Assembly (NCBI RefSeq): GCF_022399565.1
Contig: NZ_JAJTUT010000001.1
Span: 62,001-126,000 of the forward strand
Reading direction: 5' to 3'
DNA length: 64,000 nt
DNA from: Flavobacterium algicola
GTDB lineage: Bacteria; Bacteroidota; Bacteroidia; Flavobacteriales; Flavobacteriaceae
Shown in pieces: positions 18,367-24,984 of the stretch. Every line of letters starts with the position of its first letter. Position 1 is the stretch's first letter. The translations under genes and the position numbers were made by a program. The notes beneath the pieces were generated by a model. It was not told the DNA's origin. It searched no databases and saw nothing but the letters and a program-made list of their open reading frames with translations.

Positions 18367-18915
18367 TTATTTCCACGTTATATTTAAATTTTCAAATTTA
18401 CCCGTTACTGTTCTTGGAATTTGAATATGAGAATACACACCTAATGTAAGTACTCTTATCAACGGAATTTCTTTATCGAAATTTTTAAAAGTTATAGTAA
18501 ATTTCATCGGAATGTCTGTGTAGATATTTTCAACTCTAACAGTTCCATCTGCTAAAGCAACTAGATAAGTTCCATGCTGAACGCCTTTAGGATCGATTGC
18601 TGCCGCACTCACAACTTGTAATGCCTTGAGCATTTCGCCTTGATTCGTATATAGCCCTTCAATCACTACTGTATTGTTTTGCTTATCTCCCGTTACCGAA
18701 TTGATCTGATATTTGACACTTTCAAGTTCTGCTTGAATGGTGCTTGTGGTTAAATGTAAAGCATCTTTGTAATATACATTTTCTTTTGTAATAGCAGAAA
18801 TTTGTTGCTCCTGAATCGCTACTTTTTCTTTTAGTTTTTGTAAATCGGTTTGCGCATTAACGCTGGTCATTGTAAAAATTCCTATTACTGCAATTGTGTT
18901 TCTTATTGTTTTCAT
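18367..18915 (-). CDS. secreted hypothetical protein with N-terminal coiled coil
   Basis: Not a family I can name. The 182-residue protein has a Sec signal peptide ending near 'TSVNA|QTD', then a coiled-coil-like segment (about 24-70, 'LQKLKEKVAIQEQQISAITKENVYYKDAL'), and a beta-rich C-terminal half with 'GTYLVALADGTVRVENIYTDIPMKFTITFKNF'. The periplasm or cell surface is the expected location. It sits between the TauE/SafE and cydB genes on the minus strand, but repeat copy A and about 45 further bases separate it from cydB, so it is probably transcribed separately. Function unknown. Confidence 0.8.
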   Translation of the reverse strand: MKTIRNTIAVIGIFTMTSVNAQTDLQKLKEKVAIQEQQISAITKENVYYKDALHLTTSTIQAELESVKYQINSVTGDKQNNTVVIEGLYTNQGEMLKALQVVSAAAIDPKGVQHGTYLVALADGTVRVENIYTDIPMKFTITFKNFDKEIPLIRVLTLGVYSHIQIPRTVTGKFENLNITWK

Positions 18916-18961
18916 AATAAAAGTGTTACTATATGTAATTTAAAAATTTAATGTTTTGTAT

Positions 18962-19079
18962 CGCTTGCGTGAAGGATGGTAGCGGCATCCTTTTTGGGTG
19001 CTTTTTTTTGCACCAAAAAAGATATAGCGTACAGCCTGACCCACTCCCGACACTTCGGGCTTAGTGGGGCACGCCCGAA
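18962..19079 (-). repeat. structured intergenic repeat, copy A
   Basis: Read on the minus strand, this element begins at the cydB stop codon. Its order is GGGCGTGCCCC; a hairpin with outer arms CCCACT/AGTGGG and inner arms CCCGA/TCGGG (loop AGTG); the core AGGCTGTACGCTATATC; a hairpin with arms GGTGC/GCACC around eight A, extended by a U-run/A-run helix with a bulged C; a hairpin AAGGATG/CATCCTT; and closing CACGC, which can pair with the initial GCGTG. It matches copies at 41511-41608 and 56894-57012. Confidence 0.85.
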
Positions 19080-20156
19080 TTAATGTTCCCCATATCCTAC
19101 ATCATCCATTTTACCACTGAATACCTTATACTGTATGATAAAATAAGCGATGACTAAAACGAATGCAATTGCAAACCAATAAACTCCAACCGATAATGCA
19201 TAGGGCTCATTGGCTACGTTATAGATTGTTAATGATGGATTGATACTGTTTGTTGAAGGTAATACTACTGGAAAAATTGAAGCAGTAGTCGAAGTAAAAC
19301 CTCCTACCAAAAACAGTGTAGAAAATACAAACCCAGTACCATCTTTTTTAAAATTTTTGACTCTAAACAGACCGAACAATCCTATAAAAGTTATTAAAGG
19401 AAAAATAAACAAAATGGGATTTTCTATGAAGTTATGAAATGGATCCTTCTCGATCATATGCCAAACTGAAAGTGAAATTATTACAAGTCCAAGGAGAACA
19501 AAATTGAGCTTATAAATAATCTCTTTTAATTTAGGGTTGAGATCTGAACTAGTTTTATAAATTATCCAGTTAGCACCATGAATCATCAAGGAAACAACGC
19601 TCACTACTCCCAAAAAAAGAGTAAACCAATCTATAATACCAAGTTGTGAACTTTGAGGGCTAAAACTACTGTTCCATAAGGGTAAAAAGAAATAATGCGG
19701 TTCTTGAGTAGAAACGCCATTGACAACCATTCCCAAATTTACGCCTCGAACTACGTTACCTAATGCCATACCAAAGAACAATGCCAAGAGTAAACTAGCA
19801 ATACCAAATGCTTTATCCCATACCGCTTCCCACATATGGTGCTGGAATTGCCCACGTAATTCTAACCCGATTGCTCGGAAGATTAGTAACCATAATATCA
19901 TAATTAATGGTAAATAAAAACCACTAAAAGAGGCGGCATATAGGGTTGGAAATGCATAAAATAGAATACCCCCTCCCGCTATTAGCCATACTTCATTGGC
20001 ATCCCAAAAAGGACCAATTGAATTGGTGATAGCTTTTTTCTGTTTTTCTGTTTTCGCAAAGAATAGGTGAATGATTCCTGCTCCAAAATCATATCCATCG
20101 AGAACCACGTAAGTTCCCAAAATAACGATTAATACAACATACCAAAAGAATTCCAT
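19080..20156 (-). CDS. cydB: cytochrome bd ubiquinol oxidase subunit II
   Basis: Membrane subunit II of the bd-type terminal oxidase, which reduces O2 to water with quinol electrons and does not pump protons. At 358 residues it is slightly shorter than the E. coli protein. Family blocks: 'YVVLDGYDFGAGIIHLFFAKTEKQKKAITNSIGPFWDANEVWLIAGGGILFYAFPTLYAASFSGFYLPLIMILWLLIFRAIGLELRGQ' broken over the first helices, 'LFFGMALGNVVRG' and 'FTSTTASIFPVVLPST'. It lies 62 bases after cydA. The stop codon is immediately followed by repeat copy A. Confidence 0.97.
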   Translation of the reverse strand: MEFFWYVVLIVILGTYVVLDGYDFGAGIIHLFFAKTEKQKKAITNSIGPFWDANEVWLIAGGGILFYAFPTLYAASFSGFYLPLIMILWLLIFRAIGLELRGQFQHHMWEAVWDKAFGIASLLLALFFGMALGNVVRGVNLGMVVNGVSTQEPHYFFLPLWNSSFSPQSSQLGIIDWFTLFLGVVSVVSLMIHGANWIIYKTSSDLNPKLKEIIYKLNFVLLGLVIISLSVWHMIEKDPFHNFIENPILFIFPLITFIGLFGLFRVKNFKKDGTGFVFSTLFLVGGFTSTTASIFPVVLPSTNSINPSLTIYNVANEPYALSVGVYWFAIAFVLVIAYFIIQYKVFSGKMDDVGYGEH

Positions 20157-20218
20157 AACTAAATAATTTTATATTTTCCTGACTAATTCGGTTCGATATT
20201 GATTTTATTTTTAAAATT

Positions 20219-21550
20219 TTAATGCTTTTCTGGTTCTGGCCCTTTGTAAATTATTTTACCAATAAGGATAGCAAACAACATTCCGAGTAAGGCATACAAA
20301 CCAACAAAGCCCATCAAAGTAAACAACGTATTCCCAGATGAAACGGTAGGAGAAGCACCATCTGCGGTTCGCATTAAATTATAAACCAACCAAGGCTGAC
20401 GTCCTAATTCTGCAGTGTACCAACCAGTGATATTGGCGATATAAGGAAACGGCATCATGAACATAAATGCCCATAATAACCATTTGGTTTGAAAAAGTCT
20501 TCCTCGCATTAATTGAAAAATAGCCAATAAGGTCATTCCGATAAATAAGGTTCCTAGACCAACCATGATATGGTAAGCATAATACAATCCTGATATGTTT
20601 GTTGGATGCGTATCTTCTGGAAATTGATCCAACCCTTTTACCTCTGTATTCCAATTTCCGTAGGTTAAAAAGCTCAATACATTTGGTACTGCAATTTTAT
20701 TATCTAGTTTTTTATCTTTAACATCCGGTTGGCCAATTAATACAATTTCTGCCCCTTTCTCTTCAGTATGAAAAATCCCTTCCATAGCTGCAAACGTCAC
20801 AGGCTGATACTTTACAACATTTTTAGCTAATAAATCTCCTGTTGGCATTGCCACTACTAAACTAGAAACCAGTCCAAAAACAACCCCTGTTTTTAAAAAT
20901 AATTTTCCGTACGAAACATTGCGATTATTTAGAATATAAAAAGCACCTATACCAGCAACCACAAATGAACTCGTCACCATAGAAGCAGCTTGATTGTGAA
21001 GATATGATGGCCACACCCACACATTGGTAAACAAAGCACTAAAATTGGTCAATACGAATTTCCCGTTTTCGAGTATTTCATATCCAACTGGATGCTGCAT
21101 CCAAGAGTGCGTTGCAATAATTAAGTAGCCACTTGCCCATGATCCTAAACAGATTAACAAACCAGTAACAAAATGCCAGCGGTGCCCTAGAATTTTCTCT
21201 GCAAAAAGGAACATTCCTAAAAATGATGACTCTAAGAAGAAGGAAAACATTCCTTCCATCGCTAAAGTCTGCCCTATTATTCCACCTGTAAGTTCTGAGA
21301 ATTTAGCCCAATTTGTACCAAACTGAAACTCCATCGGAATACCCGTTACTACTCCCATAGCAAAATTTATAGCAAAAATACGCATCCAAAAATGTGTTGC
21401 TTTGTTATAATGAGGATCGTTTGTCTTTAAAAATCTCCATTTAAAATAGACTACGATTAACGAAAGTCCCATTGTTAACTGAGGAAACAGATAGTGAAAA
21501 GTTATGGTAAATGCGAACTGCATTCTATCATAAAACAGCATTTCTTCCAT
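20219..21550 (-). CDS. cydA: cytochrome bd ubiquinol oxidase subunit I
   Basis: Catalytic subunit I carrying hemes b558, b595 and d. The N-terminal 'DRMQFAFTITFHYLFPQLTMGLSLIV' contains the conserved early His. 'ATHSWMQHPVGYEI' and 'GLYYAYHIMVGLGTLFIGM' are typical, and the C-terminal 'NITGWYTAELGRQPWLVYNLMRT' is highly diagnostic. The Q-loop is short, giving 443 residues. The frame extends to a TTG at 21580, but that TTG is part of a -7 box (TAAATTTG, 21578-21585), so the ATG at 21550 (MEEMLFYD) is the better start. The gene is divergent from the MBL-rhodanese gene. Bd oxidases tolerate sulfide, which fits the surrounding sulfur genes. Confidence 0.96.
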   Translation of the reverse strand: MEEMLFYDRMQFAFTITFHYLFPQLTMGLSLIVVYFKWRFLKTNDPHYNKATHFWMRIFAINFAMGVVTGIPMEFQFGTNWAKFSELTGGIIGQTLAMEGMFSFFLESSFLGMFLFAEKILGHRWHFVTGLLICLGSWASGYLIIATHSWMQHPVGYEILENGKFVLTNFSALFTNVWVWPSYLHNQAASMVTSSFVVAGIGAFYILNNRNVSYGKLFLKTGVVFGLVSSLVVAMPTGDLLAKNVVKYQPVTFAAMEGIFHTEEKGAEIVLIGQPDVKDKKLDNKIAVPNVLSFLTYGNWNTEVKGLDQFPEDTHPTNISGLYYAYHIMVGLGTLFIGMTLLAIFQLMRGRLFQTKWLLWAFMFMMPFPYIANITGWYTAELGRQPWLVYNLMRTADGASPTVSSGNTLFTLMGFVGLYALLGMLFAILIGKIIYKGPEPEKH

Positions 21551-21733
21551 GAGGGAAAAGGTTTTAATTATATCGTGCAAATTTAACCCAAAGAGTTAAG
21601 TTACCCTATTTAAACAACCCTTAAATTTTATTTATTTTCACTTTTACAACTTAAATTAGTTATGTAACATTAGTCACTATGTACCTCATGATGATGCTTT
21701 ATCTTTGTAGTAATAATTCTAAAAATCATTACA
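21551..21733. promoter_or_regulatory. divergent regulatory region cydA / MBL-rhodanese
   Basis: Holds a minus-strand -7 box TAAATTTG (21578-21585) for cydA and a plus-strand -7 box TATCTTTG (21700-21707) for the MBL gene. Between them GTTATGTAAC (21659-21668) is a near-palindrome within TTAGTTATGTAACATTAG. The 8-mer ATTAGTTA recurs inside the palindrome cluster upstream of the crp/fnr gene (16452-16459). A shared Crp/Fnr-type operator is a hypothesis. Confidence 0.45.
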
Positions 21734-23155
21734 ATGCAAATTGAACAAATATACACAGGATGTCTAGCACAAGGAGCTTATTACATCACATCAAATGGTG
21801 AAGCAGCTATTATTGATCCATTACGTGAAACAGAACCCTACATTAAACGTCTAGAGCGAGATAAGGTTAAATTAAAATATGTTTTTGAAACTCATTTTCA
21901 TGCCGATTTTGTTTCTGGACACGTAGATTTAAGCGAAAAAACGGCCGCTCCCATTGTTTATGGACCAAACGCAAATCCTGAATTTGACGCGATCATTGCT
22001 ACAGATGGCCAACTATTTCAAGTTGGTGACATCACTATCAAAGTCTTGCATACCCCTGGTCATACTATGGAAAGCAGTACGTACTTATTAATTGATAAGA
22101 ACGGAAAAGAAAGCGCTATATTTTCTGGAGACACATTGTTTATAGGCGATGTGGGACGTCCTGACTTGGCACAAAAGTCGGCCTCAATGACTCAAGAAGA
22201 ACTCGCTGGAATTTTATTCCACTCCTTACGTGATAAAATCATGACGTTGCCAGATGATGTAATCGTCTATCCTGCTCACGGAGCTGGGAGCGCTTGTGGC
22301 AAAAACATGAGTAAGGAAACCACATCGACTATTGGTAATCAAAAAGAAACTAATTACGCATTGAGAGCCGACATGACTGAAGAAGAATTCATTAAAGAAC
22401 TTACAGATGGACTCTTGCCTCCACCCGCTTATTTTGGAATGAATGTAGCGATGAATAAGCAAGGATATGAAAGTTTTGAAAATGTACTAAATAACGGAAT
22501 GCAAACTATCAATGTTAAGGATTTTGAAGCCGTTACTGCAGATGCGGGAGCATTAATATTAGACAGTCGCGACAACCAAACTTTTTCAGAAGGTCATATC
22601 CCCCAATCTATTAATATTGGCATAGATGGTAGCTTTGCACTATGGGTAGGCGAATTAATAGTTGATGTGAAACAACCCATTATTTTGGTTACAGAAATTG
22701 GTAAAGAAGAAGAGACAGTAACTAGACTAAGTCGCGTAGGTTTTGATAATCTGGTGGGGCATTTGGATGGTGGTTTTAAAGCATGGAAAAATGCAGGAAA
22801 AGAAACAGATACAGTAAATCGTATAACTGCAACTACTTTTGAAAAAGAGGTTAAAATTGGAGAAAGTAAAGTGTTTGACATTCGAAAAGAAAGTGAATAC
22901 AAAGCAGAACACTTAGAAGATGCTTATTTAAGACCGTTGGCAAATATCAATGATTGGATCGAAGACGTTAATCCAAAAGAACATTTTTACCTTCATTGTG
23001 GTGGTGGATATCGTTCTATGATTGCAGCTTCTATATTACAGTCTAGAGGTTTTAGAAACTTTACCGAAATTGATGGAGGATTTGCTGCAATTGCAAAAAC
23101 TGATTTACCAAAAACTGATTTTGTATGTCAAAGTAAAATTTTGAAAAAGGATTAA
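21734..23155 (+). CDS. metallo-beta-lactamase fold persulfide dioxygenase-like protein with two rhodanese domains
   Basis: Fusion of 473 residues. Residues 1-220 form an ETHE1/BlhA-like MBL domain with 'THFHADFVSGH' (His54, His56, Asp58), 'VLHTPGHTMES' and 'FSGDTLFIGDVGRPDLA', which supply the mononuclear iron ligands; such enzymes oxidise glutathione or other persulfides to sulfite. Two rhodanese domains follow. The first (about 260-360, 'LILDSRDNQTFSEGHIPQSINI') has VTEIGKEEE where the catalytic Cys loop should be, so it is probably non-catalytic. The second (about 370-465) keeps CGGGYRS with Cys422. Together they would turn thiosulfate or sulfane sulfur into sulfite, which the TauE/SafE permease might export. 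It heads a row of plus-strand genes to 24889. Confidence 0.9.
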   Translation: MQIEQIYTGCLAQGAYYITSNGEAAIIDPLRETEPYIKRLERDKVKLKYVFETHFHADFVSGHVDLSEKTAAPIVYGPNANPEFDAIIATDGQLFQVGDITIKVLHTPGHTMESSTYLLIDKNGKESAIFSGDTLFIGDVGRPDLAQKSASMTQEELAGILFHSLRDKIMTLPDDVIVYPAHGAGSACGKNMSKETTSTIGNQKETNYALRADMTEEEFIKELTDGLLPPPAYFGMNVAMNKQGYESFENVLNNGMQTINVKDFEAVTADAGALILDSRDNQTFSEGHIPQSINIGIDGSFALWVGELIVDVKQPIILVTEIGKEEETVTRLSRVGFDNLVGHLDGGFKAWKNAGKETDTVNRITATTFEKEVKIGESKVFDIRKESEYKAEHLEDAYLRPLANINDWIEDVNPKEHFYLHCGGGYRSMIAASILQSRGFRNFTEIDGGFAAIAKTDLPKTDFVCQSKILKKD

Positions 23156-23196
23156 TATTATGTATTTTTAAAATTCAAAAGTCAAATTATACGTAT

Positions 23197-23586
23197 ATGG
23201 GTTTTTTATCAAAATTATATTTTTGGAAATGGATTAAATTAGGAAAAAAGAAGATAACAACAGAACCTGTAGTAAAGAAAAATAAAGTTTTAGAGACACT
23301 CAAAAAGGATTTAATCTTGAGAGAGCGACTTGCTTTGCAACGTACTATATTAGCAAATCAAAGTACTTTCTTAGCTTTTTTGCGTACCTCGATGTATTTT
23401 TCGATTGCCGGTTTAAGTACACGTAATCTACTCGAGATCGAAAGAAGTTTGCTCATTGAGATTGTCTTTTATGGCACTTCGTTATTTATTTTGATTTATG
23501 GTATTACAAATTTCTTTAGGCACAAAAGAATGATTAGTGATAATTATAAACATATTGGCGATTATCAATTAGAATATTATGAATAG
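23197..23586 (+). CDS. DUF202 family membrane protein
   Basis: Small membrane protein of 129 residues with the DUF202 signature 'RTILANQSTFLAFLRTSMYFSIAGLS' (about 52-77) and a second hydrophobic helix 'IVFYGTSLFILIYGITNFF'. A basic, soluble N-terminal segment precedes the helices. Function is unknown for the family. It lies 41 bases after the MBL-rhodanese gene, and its last 8 bases overlap the methyltransferase start, so these genes look cotranscribed and coupled. Confidence 0.85.
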   Translation: MGFLSKLYFWKWIKLGKKKITTEPVVKKNKVLETLKKDLILRERLALQRTILANQSTFLAFLRTSMYFSIAGLSTRNLLEIERSLLIEIVFYGTSLFILIYGITNFFRHKRMISDNYKHIGDYQLEYYE

Positions 23587-24193
23587 CGATTGTAATAACT
23601 GCGCTCATGGTGAAAATTTTTTAAAGCAAGACTATTGGGATACACTTTACAAAACAAATCATATCGGTTGGGATTTAGGTTGTGTATCCCCTCCTATTCA
23701 AACCTTTATTGATAATTTAGCAAATAAGCAGCAAGCTATTTTAATTCCCGGATGCGGTAACAGCTATGAGGCTGAATATCTTTTGATTCAAGGATTTACA
23801 AATGTTACAGTAATAGATTTTGCTCCAAGATTGATTACTCATCTCCAACATAAATTTAATGGAAATCCAAACATAAATATTATCCTAGGAGATTTTTTTG
23901 AACATGTTGGAAAGTATGATGTAATATTAGAACAAACATTCTTCTGCGCCTTATCTCCTAAGTTACGACAAAAGTATGTTTGGAAAATGCACCAGCTACT
24001 GTCAGATGGCGGAATATTAGCGGGATTATTATTTGACAGAAAATTTGAAATTAATCCCCCTTTTGGAGGAAGTAAAAAAGAGTATCGATTGCTTTTTAAA
24101 AATGAATTTGAATTTATCACTTTTGAAACAGCAACTAATTCTGTTATGCCAAGAGCAGGCGCAGAGTTAGCTATCTGTTTTAAAAAAAAGTAA
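23579..24193 (+). CDS. TPMT family SAM-dependent thiol methyltransferase
   Basis: Class I methyltransferase of 204 residues in the thiopurine S-methyltransferase family. The N-terminal 'DYWDTLYKTNHIGWDLGCVSPPIQTFIDNL' is typical, followed by the SAM-binding loop 'AILIPGCGNSYEAEYLL', 'VTVIDFAPRLI', 'IILGDFFEHVGKYDVILEQTFFCALSP' and a C-terminal 'MPRAGAELAICFKK'. Bacterial relatives methylate sulfide-type or selenium/tellurium compounds. In this setting methylation of H2S or small thiols is plausible (inference). The start overlaps the DUF202 gene by 8 bases. Confidence 0.88.
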   Translation: MNSDCNNCAHGENFLKQDYWDTLYKTNHIGWDLGCVSPPIQTFIDNLANKQQAILIPGCGNSYEAEYLLIQGFTNVTVIDFAPRLITHLQHKFNGNPNINIILGDFFEHVGKYDVILEQTFFCALSPKLRQKYVWKMHQLLSDGGILAGLLFDRKFEINPPFGGSKKEYRLLFKNEFEFITFETATNSVMPRAGAELAICFKKK

Positions 24194-24389
24194 CACAGCA
24201 CATATTAAAATCTACTAATCGTTAATAGTACAAAAATAGTGTATGAAAAATTACTTTAATAAGCTATTTAAAAATGTCAGTATAAGTAGCAACCATGCGT
24301 CTGTTATAATGGAAATTAGATTTTGAATTCTTTTTAACCGAAATACAATCATCTAATAGCCTTAATGGAATTTACAAATAAAATCAATT

Positions 24390-24587
24390 ATGATGAATAT
24401 AATCTTAAAAAACTGGCATACAATGCGCTGGATTCGTCTTGCGATTGCTGCTTTTATGATAGTGCAAGCCGTACAGTATCACGAACTTCTATTTGGTTTT
24501 ATTGCTGCATTTTTTTTATTTCAAGCTACTTTCAACACGGGATGTGCATTAAATGGATGTGCCGTACCAACTTCTAAAAAACAATAG
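24390..24587 (+). CDS. small DUF2892-like (YgaP-type) membrane protein
   Basis: Sixty-five residues with the pattern of inner-membrane proteins fused to or adjacent to rhodaneses: 'NWHTMRWIRLAIAAFMIVQAVQYHELLFGFIAAFFLFQATFNTGCALNGCAV'. Two helices are followed by a conserved-looking Cys-x4-Cys ('CALNGC') at the membrane edge. The stop is directly followed by the thioredoxin start (2 bases apart), so the pair is coupled. Transport of a sulfur species, or thioredoxin-linked thiol chemistry at the two Cys, is inference. The start could be either of the two adjacent ATGs. Confidence 0.75.
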   Translation: MMNIILKNWHTMRWIRLAIAAFMIVQAVQYHELLFGFIAAFFLFQATFNTGCALNGCAVPTSKKQ

Positions 24588-24589
24588 TT

Positions 24590-24889
24590 ATGAGTAATTT
24601 TCAAGATATCATTAATTCAAACAAACCGGTATTGGTTGATTTTTTTGCAACTTGGTGTGGACCGTGCAAAACATTAGCTCCAATACTGAAAGATGTAAAA
24701 GATAATTTAAAGGACGGAATTTCGATCATTAAAATTGATGTCGATAAAAACCAACAATTAGCCTCTCAGTATCAAGTAAGAGGTGTTCCTACTATGATTT
24801 TATTTCAAAATGGTAAACAGCTATGGAGGCAATCTGGTGTTGTGGAGAAACAGCAGATCATAAGTACAATCCTTCAAAAAATGGGATAA
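24590..24889 (+). CDS. thioredoxin
   Basis: Ninety-nine-residue single-domain thioredoxin with 'VLVDFFATWCGPCKTLAPIL' (WCGPC active site, about residues 23-27), 'IKIDVDKNQQLASQYQVRGVPTMILFQNGK' with the cis-proline of VPT, and the usual length. It has no signal peptide, so it is cytoplasmic. As last gene of the sulfur island, two bases after a small membrane protein, it probably reduces persulfidated or oxidised thiols of this pathway rather than serving as the housekeeping thioredoxin. Confidence 0.95.
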   Translation: MSNFQDIINSNKPVLVDFFATWCGPCKTLAPILKDVKDNLKDGISIIKIDVDKNQQLASQYQVRGVPTMILFQNGKQLWRQSGVVEKQQIISTILQKMG

Positions 24890-24984
24890 GAGGTTCGAAC
24901 ATAAATATTTAGAAGATAGGCAGTAACAACTACTTACGCAGTAGTCATTAATAGTTTTGCAGTTTGGAGTTATAAAAAAAGGAA

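Noticed and set aside
24365..24577. 70-codon frame overlapping the small membrane protein before thioredoxin
   Set aside because: It covers the same bases in another frame. The 24390 frame has clear membrane helices and couples to thioredoxin; this one has an unlikely composition.
24920..24950. ACTACT/AGTAGT hairpin between thioredoxin and the hybrid kinase as a shared terminator
   Set aside because: Only six base pairs and no adjacent U run on either strand.
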